This document shows positions 16,989 through 25,920 of a stretch of 64,000 nucleotides of DNA, piece by piece (the first letter of the stretch is position 1; every line of letters begins with the position of its first letter). This stretch comes from Terrimicrobium sacchariphilum (lineage in GTDB: Bacteria; Verrucomicrobiota; Verrucomicrobiia; Chthoniobacterales; Terrimicrobiaceae), in contig NZ_BDCO01000002.1 in assembly GCF_001613545.1 (NCBI RefSeq), forward strand, positions 558,001 to 622,000, given 5' to 3'. The translations under genes and the position numbers were made by a program. The notes beneath the pieces are model-generated. The model did no database searches and had not been told where the DNA came from. It worked only from the letters and a program-made list of their open reading frames with translations.

Positions 16989-17320
16989 GGTTTGGCAGGC
17001 GTTGGCGTCGCGGACGGGCGCGGGCCGATGTACATGAAAGAAAGGATCGGCGGGTGGCCGGAAATCTCCATCGTCTGGGCAAAGTACTCGATCTCGTCTC
17101 CGATGGCGCGGGGCGTGCCGCCGAGCGGGGAACTGACGACGATCTCCTGTCCCTTGCGCTCGACGACGTAGGCGAGGAAGGTGGCCGTGCCCTCGCTGGC
17201 CTGGTAGACCTTGAGAACTTTGCCTTTCTCGGTGGAGCTGGCGGTGGTCTTGGGGAGGAAGTTGCACGAGCTCAGGAGCAGGGCGGCCAGCAGAAGGCTG
17301 GCGAGGGTGGTCACTCTCAT
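16985..17320 (-). CDS. Small lipoprotein
   Basis: A 111-residue protein with signal sequence and lipobox LLSSC at about residue 19. The mature region looks like a compact beta domain (VLKVYQASEGTATFLAYVVE, IVVSSPLGGTPRAIGDEIEY) with a Thr/Pro-rich tail. No family recognised. Its stop overlaps the start of the following membrane-anchored gene, so they form a two-gene unit of unknown function. The divergent neighbour begins at about 17410. Confidence 0.7.
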   Translation of the reverse strand: MRVTTLASLLLAALLLSSCNFLPKTTASSTEKGKVLKVYQASEGTATFLAYVVERKGQEIVVSSPLGGTPRAIGDEIEYFAQTMEISGHPPILSFMYIGPRPSATPTPAKP

Positions 17321-17409
17321 GGCGGGCGAGGGTACTTTGCTTAGTGGGAAAAGCAGAGTTTTTTCGGAGGGGAATTGGAAATGGGGCGCAACTCTGCTCT
17401 GCTGGCCGG

Positions 17410-17838
17410 GTGAAAGTTTTGCTTATGCTGCTGATCGTTTCGGGCTCCGCTTTGGCCGAGGATTTTAGCGGTATAGGATCGACACCTCTGTCAGCGCGAG
17501 CGATGGGGGACAGGGTGACATTTTCCGTGGTAGCGTTGCCTCCGGACAACTCGCTGTACTGGCGGATCGTGCGGGACCGGACGGGAGACAAACTGGATCC
17601 GGACATGAGGACCATTACTTCGGGAGAGGCGGTGAAGGCCGGAGAGCGGTATGCGTATTACTGGGACTCTGCCCAATCGATCCTCTGGTTTGCCACGCGT
17701 CGCTCTCTGATGAAATTGGATCTGACGGACTGGAAGTCGACGCACTGTCTCTATCGAGGCACAGCGGGCTATGAAAGCTTCGAGGATTTGCCAGATCAGT
17801 TTCGCCGCGAGATCCCGAAGGTGCTGGAGAAAGAGTAG
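17410..17838 (+). CDS. Secreted protein of unknown function
   Basis: The GTG at 17410 (KVLLMLLIVSGSALA then EDFSG) is chosen because it gives a clean signal peptide; an ATG at 17344 would add 22 residues in front. The mature part is about 125 residues (DRVTFSVVALPPDNSLYWRI, YAYYWDSAQSILWFATRRSL), probably beta-rich, with no recognised domain. It ends with a charged helix. The outer-membrane barrel gene begins about 80 bases downstream on the same strand. Confidence 0.6.
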   Translation: MKVLLMLLIVSGSALAEDFSGIGSTPLSARAMGDRVTFSVVALPPDNSLYWRIVRDRTGDKLDPDMRTITSGEAVKAGERYAYYWDSAQSILWFATRRSLMKLDLTDWKSTHCLYRGTAGYESFEDLPDQFRREIPKVLEKE

Positions 17839-17915
17839 GCAACAGGATGAAGCGCCGTTGAAAGGAAGCACCGCCGGGGTTGACATATCCGGGAATGGCA
17901 TGTTTGGTCGCTGGC

Positions 17916-18902
17916 ATGAAATGGCTGCTTTTCCTCCTGCTGCTCGGTGCCGCGACGGCGCGAGGGGCGGAGGTGGAGATGGCGGCGCAGTGGATCGAAC
18001 TGCCGACGGCCTCGCCGCAGACGCGGGAGGTGACGTTTGATGAACCGCATGAGTCCTTTGCGGTGAATGCGTCGGAGGGAGCGGTGTCGAAGTCCTTTTC
18101 GCAGCCGGTGAGCTATGAATTTCACCCCGTCGAGGTGGATTGGGTTTCGGTGCGCTACACGGGCGAGATGCGGGTGGAGAATGTGTGGGGCGACTCGTAT
18201 TTGCAGGGCAATCTCGGCTGCTCAAACCGCGTGGCCTTCGACCTCGATGTGACGCGCATGGTTTCCAACGAACTCTCGCTCGAGACGGTGAACCGCTTCG
18301 TGGACCGGGGGACGTCGACGATCAATCGCGCGGAATGGCGCGCGAAGGGAAAGACGCCGGTCGGCCTCACCTATGGCGTGACAGGCGGCGTGGCCGCGCA
18401 GACGGATGCGGCGGGAGCGATGCTGAATACGCGCTACGCCAGGCTGGAGCTGGCACAGGAGCTGCCCTTCGTTCCCGTGCGGCTGCGGGTCGCGCCCAGC
18501 TTTAGCACACAGGAGACGGCGACCTCGGGGCAATCTCTAGCGGGAGTCGATGCCTCGATCACCATCCGCGCGGCGGCGCAGACCCGCGTGAGCCTGGGCG
18601 CGGCGGAGACGGAGACTTACGATACGGATGAACTCGATAGCACGACGTACCGCGCAGTGTACGCCCAGGCGGAGCAAAAACTCCTGCCCGACGCGGCGCT
18701 GAAGCTGCGGGCCTCCTACGAGGATCGCGGCGCGGCCTCGCCGGAGAGCGGGCGCATGTACGTGGGCATGGAGTCCACCTTTGCGCTGACGGATTCCATC
18801 CTCGGGGCCTTCCGCCTGCGGCACGGCCTCGGCACGATGATCTCGGGCGCGCAGAATCTCTCGGAAACCCTGCTGTCGTTTTCACTCGGCGGGGGATTTT
18901 AA
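17916..18902 (+). CDS. Outer-membrane beta-barrel protein
   Basis: A 328-residue protein. The ATG at 17916 gives the signal peptide MKWLLFLLLLGAATARGA; an earlier ATG (17880) would bury it. From about residue 100 the sequence alternates polar and hydrophobic residues in strand-like blocks (VAFDLDVTRMVSNELSLETV, VRLRVAPSFSTQETATS, ALKLRASYEDRGAA). It ends in LLSFSLGGGF, with a terminal Phe as needed for BAM-mediated insertion. No close family is recognised. It could be a porin-like or structural barrel. Confidence 0.75.
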   Translation: MKWLLFLLLLGAATARGAEVEMAAQWIELPTASPQTREVTFDEPHESFAVNASEGAVSKSFSQPVSYEFHPVEVDWVSVRYTGEMRVENVWGDSYLQGNLGCSNRVAFDLDVTRMVSNELSLETVNRFVDRGTSTINRAEWRAKGKTPVGLTYGVTGGVAAQTDAAGAMLNTRYARLELAQELPFVPVRLRVAPSFSTQETATSGQSLAGVDASITIRAAAQTRVSLGAAETETYDTDELDSTTYRAVYAQAEQKLLPDAALKLRASYEDRGAASPESGRMYVGMESTFALTDSILGAFRLRHGLGTMISGAQNLSETLLSFSLGGGF

Positions 18903-18914
18903 GGCAGGCCCCGA

Positions 18915-19202
18915 TCAGGAGACGAGAAATGCCAGGCGCGGGTCGGCGCGACCGGGGTCGATCTCGATGATCTCGGTCTGCACGATGCCCTCGGCCACGA
19001 ACGGGTCCGCCGCGAGGCGCGTCTCGAGTTCCTCCCTCGAAAGCTGGTGGGCAAGGATCGCGCCGCCCTGGCTCGGCTCGATGCCGCCTGCGAGGAGGAA
19101 GACGCCGTCGGCAAAGCCGCCCTGCACCCAGTGCTTGTGCTCCTCCATGTATTGACTGGCTCGGCTGCGGGCTTCGGTGAATCTCAGGAGGGCGATGAAC
19201 AT
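18915..19202 (-). CDS. YciI-family protein
   Basis: A 95-residue ferredoxin-like (dimeric alpha-beta barrel) protein. It shows the YciI pattern: N-terminal strand MFIALLRFTE, the histidine in EEHKHWVQGGFADGVFLLAGG, and the segment DPFVAEGIVQTEIIEI. YciI proteins are small putative enzymes or fused modules whose reaction is mostly unknown. The conserved His-Asp pair seems present. It lies 32 bases downstream of the tetR gene on the same strand and is likely cotranscribed with it and so under its control. Confidence 0.85.
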   Translation of the reverse strand: MFIALLRFTEARSRASQYMEEHKHWVQGGFADGVFLLAGGIEPSQGGAILAHQLSREELETRLAADPFVAEGIVQTEIIEIDPGRADPRLAFLVS

Positions 19203-19234
19203 GCGATGTGGTTGGTTGTGGGTTTACGGAAAGC

Positions 19235-19825
19235 TCAGGCGCGTCTCCGGCGCGGCGAGGGAGAGGCAATACCATCGAGCCAGTCATGGAGGGCACGCAC
19301 CTCCTCGCGGAGGAAGGCCTCGTCGCGAAGGGCGCTGGCCAGCGTGGCGATGCCCTGGCTGCGGGCGAGGAGATGGAGGGCGAGCGCGTCGGCCTCTTTC
19401 TTCAACCCGAGGGCGGCGAACTGCGTGGCGAGCCAGCCCTTGAAGAGTGTGAAGAGCGCGCTGGCGTGGCTGAGCGCGTCGTGCTCCAGCTTGGCGAGCT
19501 CGGCGCAGAGCGTGCCGACCGGGCAGCCGTGGAGCATGATTTTTGCGCGATTGGCGATGAGGATGTCGATGAAGCTCTTGATGCGGGCTGCCGGGCCTTC
19601 GCCGCCCGCCTCCCAGTGCTCCAGCAGCGCGGCGGTGCGTGCGAGCCGACGGTCGATCACGGCGTCGAGGATCGCGTCCTTTGTCTGATAGTGAAACGTC
19701 ACATTGCCGCGGGAAATCCCCACCGCCTCCGCGATGTCGGCAAAGGCGGTGTGCTCGTAGCCGCGTTCATAGAAAAGCCGGTCGGCCTCCTCGAGGATCC
19801 GGTCGCGCGTGGATGTCGGCTTCAT
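19235..19825 (-). CDS. TetR-family repressor
   Basis: A 196-residue regulator. The N-terminal helix-turn-helix domain (RDRILEEADRLFYERGYEHT, IAEAVGISRGNVTFHYQTKD) is typical, followed by an all-helical ligand domain with a conserved HGCPVGTLCAELA segment. That segment, with its two cysteines, is common in TetR members near reductases and redox-type enzymes. It probably represses its own operon with yciI: its promoter contains a perfect 20-bp palindrome. Ligand unknown. Confidence 0.9.
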   Translation of the reverse strand: MKPTSTRDRILEEADRLFYERGYEHTAFADIAEAVGISRGNVTFHYQTKDAILDAVIDRRLARTAALLEHWEAGGEGPAARIKSFIDILIANRAKIMLHGCPVGTLCAELAKLEHDALSHASALFTLFKGWLATQFAALGLKKEADALALHLLARSQGIATLASALRDEAFLREEVRALHDWLDGIASPSPRRRRA

Positions 19826-19838
19826 GCGTTGCGGACTA

Positions 19839-19867
19839 GCACTAGGACAATTGTCCTAGTCTGTCAA
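19839..19867 (-). promoter_or_regulatory. tetR promoter with overlapping 20-bp palindromic operator
   Basis: On the minus strand, TTGACA (19867-19862), a 17-base spacer and TAGTGC (19844-19839). The perfect palindrome ACTAGGACAATTGTCCTAGT (19841-19860) fills the spacer and reaches into the -10, as expected for autorepression. The predicted start lies about 7 bases before the ATG. Confidence 0.75.
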
Positions 19868-19993
19868 TACGTTCCTGCCGCCTCCCGGAAACCGGGTAGG
19901 GGTGGCTCCCTGATATTTACGAAATCACCGGTTTTTTTCCGTGTGTTTGGCGGTTTCGTTTGCTAAGGCGGAGGGCAGTCACTCCACAGACTA

Positions 19994-22387
19994 ATGAAAA
20001 CCACCCGGCAGCTTCTTGTCGTTGCCATCTCGGGCTTCTGCGCCCTTGCTGGCAGGTCACTCCAGGCTCAACAGACCTCCTTTAGCGTAGCCACGGCGGC
20101 AGAGCTGGAGACGGCGCTTCACCAGGTTTATCTAAACAACGCGTCCAATCCCGCGCTGCAAAACACGATCACGCTCACGGCCAACATTTCGGCAACGAGC
20201 CAGATGGTGGTGAACGCGAATGTGACGATCGATGGCGGGTATTTCTCCATCGACATGAATAACTCCGACCGGGCGTTCTTCATTGCCGGTGGCACCGTGT
20301 CCATCAGCAACCTGACCATCGCCAATGGTAACGCCACGGGCGGCAACGGCAGCCTGGGCGGCGGCGGTGGTGCGGGGTTGGGCGGAGCGATCTTTGTCGG
20401 CAGCGGGTCGTACTATTCGGGCACGGGGGCGCTCGCCGCGCAGGGACTCAGTGCGCCGGCGGTGACGCTCAGCGGGGTGACATTTTCAAACAACAAGGCC
20501 GTGGGCGGCTCGGTGGGATTCACCCTGAGCGACCAGTTTCTCAGCGGTGGCGGCGGCATGGGAGGCAATGCCTCCGGTGGCGGCGGCGATGGCGCGGGCG
20601 GCGGTGGCGGCGGATTTGGCAATGGAGCCAACGGCGCGGGTGGCACGGGGAGCAACGGTTCGGCGGGAGCCTTTGTCAATGTCAGCGCGGTCAATAGCAC
20701 GAGCCTCTCGGCCGGCGGTGGCGGCAGCGGCGGCGATGGTAGCGGGGGTTCCGGCGGCGCGGATGGCGGCGGCGGTGGAGGTGGCGGCAGCACGAGTTTT
20801 ACCTATCCCGGAACGGGCGGAGGCGGCGGTGTGGCCGGAGGCTATGGGCACTATGCCGATAGCGACACGCCAAACAGCGGCGGCAATGGCGGCTTCGGCG
20901 GAGGAGGCGGCTCCGGTGCGGGATCGTATAGCGAGTCGGGTGGCAATGGCGGTTTCGGCGGAGGCGGCGGCGCGTCGTCCCAGAGCGGCGGTAATGGCGG
21001 CTTCGGCGGAGGCGGTGGAGCGTACTCCACAGGCTCTGCGGGCGTGGGTGGCTTTGGCGCGGCGAGCGCGACGCCGAGCGAAGACACGGGCCTTGACAGC
21101 TCGGGAGGCGGCGGCCTCGGCGCGGGCGGCGCGGTGTTTGTCATGGCGGGAGCGACCGTGACCGTGCAGGACGGCGGCTTCTCCGGCAACACGGTGACGG
21201 GGGGAGTCAGCTCGGGCAATCGCAACAACGGCTCGGCCTACGGCGCGGATCTCTTCCTCGGTGGGAATGCGACCTTCAACGTCTCGTCCACCCTCAATGT
21301 CACGGCCCTCGGCGGAGCAGGCAATCTCAGTGATGCCAATGTCTCGAAGAATGCCGATGATGCCAACGCCCAGGGCGGCGTGATCAAGACCGGCGCGGGA
21401 AATCTCATCATGAATGGGGACAACTACTACGCTGGCGTGACAACGATCAACTCCGGCACAGTCACCCTGGCCGCCGGGGCGGTCGAGAAAGGCACCAGCG
21501 TGGTGACGGTGGGGCAGGACTCTGGCGATAACGCGACCCTCGCCCTGGGCAGCAGTTCCCTGCTTCAGCTCAAGGGCTTCAACAGCAGCGATCCGCAGGC
21601 CTCCACGGATGCCGCGGTGCAGGTCGCGCAGGAGGCCGGCTCGACCGGCCAGATCGTGATCGGGGCGGGAGCCGGCACGAGCGGTGCGGATATCGGAGCG
21701 CGGGTCTTCAATGGTGGCGAGGGCACGGCATCCATCGCCTTTCAGCAAAACTTCGCGGCGGGTTCCTCCTCCAACACGGTCTACGAGTTTTACACCACGC
21801 TCACCGGGAGCATGAACCTCGTGCAGAGCGGACCCGGCACCACGGTGCTCAATCCCCTCTATGGTGCGAATACGATGACCGGCGATGTCTCGATCACCGG
21901 TGGCACGCTCGCCACGGCGGGCAGCGTGGCGTCGCTCGGCTCGGTGGGCCAGATCACGATCGATGGCGGCAATCTCCAGCTCGGCCAGTCGGAGGGTATT
22001 GCCAACTCCGCAGCGCTGAACCAGGGCAGCGGCCGGGTCGTCATCGGCGCGAGCGCCATCCAGGAGACCATGGGCGCGTGGGTGGTGTCGGACGCGGCGG
22101 TGGTGGATTTTAACAACTTCGCCGCCGGGCTGACCTTTGCCTCGCTGGAGATCGACGGCACGCTGGCGATCTACAACTACCAGGGCGCGTCGACGACGAT
22201 CACGATCCTGAGCGGCTCGGCGGTCGGCGATCTCTCGCAGGTCGCCTTTTACTCCGACGAGGGCTCGACCTACCTCGGCTCCGGCGAGATCGTCGGCACA
22301 TCGCTCCAGGTCGTGCCCGAGCCTGCGACGTTTCTGCTCGTGGGCCTCGGCGTGACGGCGCTCTGGCTCCGTCGCCGCCGGGAGTAA
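19994..22387 (+). CDS. Glycine-rich PEP-CTERM secreted protein with beta-helix/autotransporter-like repeats
   Basis: A 797-residue exported protein with signal peptide MKTTRQLLVVAISGFCALA. The N-terminal part is a pectate-lyase/polymorphic-protein-like beta-helix (ITLTANISATSQMVVNANVT, ISNLTIANGNATGG). It is interrupted by an extremely glycine-rich region (about 115-380) with three near-identical GGNGGFGGGGG blocks. The second half contains passenger-type repeats (GGVIKTGAGNLIMNGDNYYA, GVTTINSGTVTLAAGAVEKG). It ends with a PEP-CTERM sorting signal: VPEPATFLLVGLG, a hydrophobic helix and WLRRRRE. Such proteins are processed by an exosortase and anchored or released at the surface, often with extracellular polysaccharide. 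No exosortase gene is in the window. Confidence 0.85.
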   Translation: MKTTRQLLVVAISGFCALAGRSLQAQQTSFSVATAAELETALHQVYLNNASNPALQNTITLTANISATSQMVVNANVTIDGGYFSIDMNNSDRAFFIAGGTVSISNLTIANGNATGGNGSLGGGGGAGLGGAIFVGSGSYYSGTGALAAQGLSAPAVTLSGVTFSNNKAVGGSVGFTLSDQFLSGGGGMGGNASGGGGDGAGGGGGGFGNGANGAGGTGSNGSAGAFVNVSAVNSTSLSAGGGGSGGDGSGGSGGADGGGGGGGGSTSFTYPGTGGGGGVAGGYGHYADSDTPNSGGNGGFGGGGGSGAGSYSESGGNGGFGGGGGASSQSGGNGGFGGGGGAYSTGSAGVGGFGAASATPSEDTGLDSSGGGGLGAGGAVFVMAGATVTVQDGGFSGNTVTGGVSSGNRNNGSAYGADLFLGGNATFNVSSTLNVTALGGAGNLSDANVSKNADDANAQGGVIKTGAGNLIMNGDNYYAGVTTINSGTVTLAAGAVEKGTSVVTVGQDSGDNATLALGSSSLLQLKGFNSSDPQASTDAAVQVAQEAGSTGQIVIGAGAGTSGADIGARVFNGGEGTASIAFQQNFAAGSSSNTVYEFYTTLTGSMNLVQSGPGTTVLNPLYGANTMTGDVSITGGTLATAGSVASLGSVGQITIDGGNLQLGQSEGIANSAALNQGSGRVVIGASAIQETMGAWVVSDAAVVDFNNFAAGLTFASLEIDGTLAIYNYQGASTTITILSGSAVGDLSQVAFYSDEGSTYLGSGEIVGTSLQVVPEPATFLLVGLGVTALWLRRRRE
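20878..21020 (+). repeat. In-frame glycine-rich tandem blocks
   Basis: Three blocks encoding GGNGGFGGGGG (near 20878, 20939 and 20987), separated by variable short segments, inside the PEP-CTERM gene. GC- and G-rich on the coding strand; a likely site of length variation. Confidence 0.7.
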
Positions 22388-22412
22388 CCTGCGGGTCTCT
22401 GGTTGCGGGACT

Positions 22413-22434
22413 GGCTCCGCAAGAGGGCGGAGCC
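22413..22434 (+). terminator. Hairpin after the PEP-CTERM gene
   Basis: Perfect 8-bp stem GGCTCCGC / GCGGAGCC with a six-base loop, 26 bases after the stop. No T-run follows, so termination is only suggested. Confidence 0.4.
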
Positions 22435-22638
22435 GGTGCCGGGTGACAGGCGATGAGTCGCTCGGCCGCGCCTTGGCGTCTCAGGGAGGGAGTAGTCGAT
22501 ACGCGCTCCTTCCTGCTGGCAGACCTCGGGGGCGCGGCTTGCGGGCGACACCTCGCCGCTTTCTCGAAGCGCTCTCGCCTTGGCGGGGGCAAAAGCATGC
22601 TGGTTCCAGCGCGGTGGGCCTGGTACCATCGTCTGCCT

Positions 22639-23202
22639 ATGGCAAAGCGCTCCCTCCTGCTCGCCCTGGTGATCGTTTTTTCCACGGGGCATGCTGCCTG
22701 GGCGGAGGATGTCGGGAACAGGCCGATCATTGTTCCCTTGAACGCCCTGCGCGATGTGAGCGAGGTGGAGATCTACGACCGGCTGGCCTGGGTGAAGGCG
22801 ACCGATCTCCTCGATGCTCTCGGGCGCTTGAAACCCGAGGGGGCGCAGCCCTCGTATCTGGCAGAGCGCATGATGGTGAGCCTGTCGGGCGAGTATTTCA
22901 TCGTGGGAGTGTTTCAACGCCACGGCAACGGCATGGAGGTCATGCCGGTGGTGATCGTGCTTTTTGACGACTCTTATCGTCCGATCGCCTGGGGGAAGTT
23001 TGAGTCGGCCGGCTCGGTGGTCTGGGCGGGCGCGCTGCAATCAGTTGCCGGCACGGAGAGCGAAGCCGGACTGGTGGTCATCATGGAGCCGGAGCGAGCT
23101 TTGAAGAGTGAACTGCACTTTCAAAAATACGCGCTCTCGCGGAGCGGGATCAGACTGCTCGGCCAGGGGCGTCGCTGGCCGCTGCCCGACGAGGAAAAAT
23201 AG
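22639..23202 (+). CDS. Secreted protein of unknown function
   Basis: The start at 22639 (MAKRSLLLALVIVFSTGHAAWAED) gives a clear signal peptide; the open frame extends upstream without a plausible protein. The mature protein is about 165 residues with mixed alpha/beta character (DVSEVEIYDRLAWVKATDLL, YFIVGVFQRHGNGMEVMPVV, GLVVIMEPERALKSELHFQK). No family recognised. It stands alone on the plus strand. Confidence 0.7.
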   Translation: MAKRSLLLALVIVFSTGHAAWAEDVGNRPIIVPLNALRDVSEVEIYDRLAWVKATDLLDALGRLKPEGAQPSYLAERMMVSLSGEYFIVGVFQRHGNGMEVMPVVIVLFDDSYRPIAWGKFESAGSVVWAGALQSVAGTESEAGLVVIMEPERALKSELHFQKYALSRSGIRLLGQGRRWPLPDEEK

Positions 23203-23314
23203 GGTCGAAGAAAAGGCGCGGTCGCCTAGACCGGGAGACGCCTGCTGGGTCAACGCCGCGAAAGCGTGTGATGCTCTCGCGGCGACAGCGGGGAATCAGG
23301 AAATACGGATCGCC

Positions 23315-23875
23315 CTACGGCAGGAGGCCGTCCTTTTGCATCTGGGCCTGCACCTTCTGCGCGGCGGAGAGATGCTTGGCGATGATGGGTGTGATCTTCT
23401 CGGCAAAGGCCTTCATCTTGGGATTCGGGCAGGTGGCGGCGAAGGACTTTACCATGGCGAGGACCTGTGTGTGGCCGGCGACCATGGCGGGGATGTAGGC
23501 TTTGTCAAAGGCGGGACCCTTGAGCGCGGAGAGCTTCTTCAGTGTGGCCTGGCTTGGGGCGTCGAGCTGGGTGGGCAGCGGGATATTGCACTCGGCCGCG
23601 ACCTTTGCGAGCCGGGCATTGATCTCGGTGTGGCTGGCGGTCATGAACGCGCCGAATTTTTTCACCGAGGGCAGCGAGGCGTTGGTCTGGGCGACCTTGC
23701 CTAGTTGGATTTCCAGCAGATCGACCATGGCGACCTTTTGGGCAAAGGCCGGGCAGGTCATCGTGCCCGAGGGCATCTGGCCGCAACACGAGGCGGGCGC
23801 GGGGGCTGATGCGGCGGTGGCGAGGACGGGGGTGAGCGCGAGAAGCGCGGCGGGCAGGATGTGGTGGAGTTTCAT
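23315..23875 (-). CDS. DUF4142-type secreted protein
   Basis: A 186-residue exported protein (signal peptide MKLHHILPAALLALTPVLATA) with the four-helix, ferritin-like pattern of DUF4142: AQKVAMVDLLEIQLGKVAQT, KKFGAFMTASHTEINARLAK, FDKAYIPAMVAGHTQVLAMV and a final long helix. The family keeps conserved His residues in helices 2 and 3, present here (ASHTE, AGHTQ), but its function is not established. Two adjacent cysteines (SCCGQM) follow the signal peptide. The gene is monocistronic. Confidence 0.85.
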   Translation of the reverse strand: MKLHHILPAALLALTPVLATAASAPAPASCCGQMPSGTMTCPAFAQKVAMVDLLEIQLGKVAQTNASLPSVKKFGAFMTASHTEINARLAKVAAECNIPLPTQLDAPSQATLKKLSALKGPAFDKAYIPAMVAGHTQVLAMVKSFAATCPNPKMKAFAEKITPIIAKHLSAAQKVQAQMQKDGLLP

Positions 23876-24189
23876 GATGTGGGTATGTGCAGGTGGAGGT
23901 TTCAGGAAAGCGTCGGGTCGTTCCCGGCAGGTGGAGCGGGAAATGGCTGGCGGCTGGAGCGCGGCTCGCAGTCGTGGAGGAGGAGGGGATTCATGACTCC
24001 CGGGTAAGGGTGTGCCTGAGCACTAGGAAAGCACCTGCGCGCGCGAGTGCAAGGCGAATGCGCGACGTACCGCCTTCGCTGCACGTGCTGCCTGCATGAT
24101 TGAGGATGGCGGCCTGGATGCCGGGGTGTGTCGGGTGGGGCGGTAAGCGTATTTCTACGGCATCGCTCCCTCGGGGCCGGATGTCTCCA
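23876..24189. other. Intergenic interval, nothing recognised
   Basis: 314 bases between the DUF4142 gene start and the EAL gene stop. Short frames on both strands are low-information. No promoter, hairpin or repeat stands out. Confidence 0.4.
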
Positions 24190-24942
24190 TTAGCCCTGGG
24201 CAAAGGCCAGGAACTCGCCTGCTCGCAGGGCCTTGGAAAAGTACCACCCCTGGCCGAGCGGGATGCCCAGCTCGCGCAGGAGGGCGGCTTGTTCCGGGCG
24301 CTCGATGCCCTCGGCGATGATCTCGATGCCGCGCTCCCGGGTCATGCGGACGATCTGCTCGATGAGCGGGATGCTGCTTTGCCCGCCCTCCTCGAGGCGG
24401 TCGACGAGGGATTTGTCGAGTTTCACGATGTCAAAGGGAGCCTGCTGGAGGAGGGCCGCCCAGTGGTCGTTCACCCCCACGTCATCGAGGGCGAGGCGCA
24501 CGAGGCGGCGGCGGCCCGTGCGGTGGATCATGGCGTCGAGCGCGATCTCGTCGGGTACTCCGCGCTCGGTGACCTCGAGGACGAGCTTGTCGGCGACTGC
24601 GGCAAGGCCGACGCGGCAGCCCGCATACTCCATGCCGCCCCGCCCGATAAGCTCGGGAGGCGTGTTGATCGCGACGTGCGCGTCCTCCGTGCGGAGGAGC
24701 CAGTCGCCCAACTCGCCGGCCACGGTTTCCAGTACCCAATAGGTGAGCAGCCCGGCCACCGGCGTCCGTTCGACGATGGGAATGAACTCCGACGGCGGCA
24801 CCAATCGCCCATCGGTTCGCCGCCAGCGGGTCAGCGCCTCGGCTCCCGCGCACACGCCATCGCGCAGCCGCACGGTGGGCATGTATTCCAGGAAAAGCTC
24901 CTTCTCCTCGATGGCTTCGCGGACTGTGTCGACTGTGATCAT
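24190..24942 (-). CDS. Stand-alone EAL-domain cyclic-di-GMP phosphodiesterase
   Basis: A 250-residue protein that is only an EAL domain, cytoplasmic, with no sensory module. Metal and substrate residues look intact: EAL motif in GAEALTRW, Asn in VAINTPPE, Glu in LEVTERG, the Asp pair in LALDDVGVND, Lys in FDIVKLDKSL, Glu in AEGIER, and Gln in GQGWYFSKAL. It should hydrolyse c-di-GMP to pGpG. Loop 6 reads DDVGVND instead of the usual DDFGTG, which may weaken activation by dimerisation. No GGDEF gene is nearby. Confidence 0.9.
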   Translation of the reverse strand: MITVDTVREAIEEKELFLEYMPTVRLRDGVCAGAEALTRWRRTDGRLVPPSEFIPIVERTPVAGLLTYWVLETVAGELGDWLLRTEDAHVAINTPPELIGRGGMEYAGCRVGLAAVADKLVLEVTERGVPDEIALDAMIHRTGRRRLVRLALDDVGVNDHWAALLQQAPFDIVKLDKSLVDRLEEGGQSSIPLIEQIVRMTRERGIEIIAEGIERPEQAALLRELGIPLGQGWYFSKALRAGEFLAFAQG

Positions 24943-25420
24943 CCTGCGCGCACTCTATCGAGCTGCGCCGACCGCGCCATGGGAAATCGCTCCTCGTGGA
25001 GCTGAGGCCGATCCGCGCGGATGAGGCCGCGCCACCAAGGCGACACCAGGGGCAGTGGGCGCGTGGCCGCCATGCTTTGAGCATCTCATCCGTCCCAATC
25101 CTGACCGGCAGGGCGAGGTCAAGGCGGGAGCCGACGCTCCTGGAGGGCTGGCGAAATGCGCCCTGGAGTTTGGCCGAGCGGCGCAGGAATGCGATGGCTG
25201 GGTGGCTTTCTCTCCGGGGTGCTCTGGAGCAAATGGAAGCCTTTAGCCGAGGCTCGGAGACGGCGAGGGCTGCGGGGAGGCATTGGTCGCCAGGGCAGTC
25301 GGTATCCCTGCCGACGCGCTCCCGGCCTGCCTCTCCGTTCACCGATTCCCTGTTTATGGAAAATCGCCCTAAGGGAAAGTTCCTCGACCGTTGATGCGCT
25401 TTGCTTATGATAATGGACTT
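24943..25420. other. Intergenic interval, nothing recognised
   Basis: About 480 bases between the divergent EAL gene and a secreted-protein gene. Overlapping open frames on both strands have arginine-rich, unrecognisable products. No RNA gene or clear repeat seen. Confidence 0.4.
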
Positions 25421-25882
25421 ATGCCGTCCCTGCTCACCGCCCCCGGTCGTCGCTGGTGCATCCTGGCGATCATAGCGATCGTCCTCGCTCCTCTCTCTGC
25501 TCCGCTGCGCGCGGATGAGGACGACTACCGCAGGTACCTCGCCGCGACCCCGGCGACCCCCGAGCAGATGAGCAAGATCCTCTCAAGGATGAACATTCTG
25601 ACCAACTACTTTCCGGTGCTCCTGCAAACCGAGGTCCAGAATGGCCTCACGGATCAGATCGTCGTCGGCGCGATCGTCGCCGTGACCTATACCGATCCGG
25701 CCACCGGCAAGGAAAAGACGCTCGATGTCTTTGCCGCGCTCCCGGAGATCCTGCCTTTGACGGCATCCAGCTGCACCTCCCGGCTCTTCGATGGCGAGGA
25801 GATTGCCAAGCTCTCTCCGACCCTGACTCTGAAGGAAGTGCGGCTGCGAAAGATGAATCTCGCGAAGGGCGCGTCAAAGTAA
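25421..25882 (+). CDS. Secreted protein of unknown function
   Basis: ATG at 25421 is preferred: MPSLLTAPGRRWCILAIIAI followed by a hydrophobic stretch and cleavage near LRADED. An ATG at 25394 would add nine residues. The mature protein of about 115 residues begins with a helical stretch (DDYRRYLAATPATPEQMSKI) and has a probable beta portion (LTDQIVVGAIVAVTYTDPAT). No family recognised. Its stop faces the stop of the DUF3592 gene at 25921 (convergent). Confidence 0.65.
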   Translation: MPSLLTAPGRRWCILAIIAIVLAPLSAPLRADEDDYRRYLAATPATPEQMSKILSRMNILTNYFPVLLQTEVQNGLTDQIVVGAIVAVTYTDPATGKEKTLDVFAALPEILPLTASSCTSRLFDGEEIAKLSPTLTLKEVRLRKMNLAKGASK

Positions 25883-25920
25883 TCTCGTCTCGCGCCACGG
25901 GACATCGGTTCGCCGCGAAG

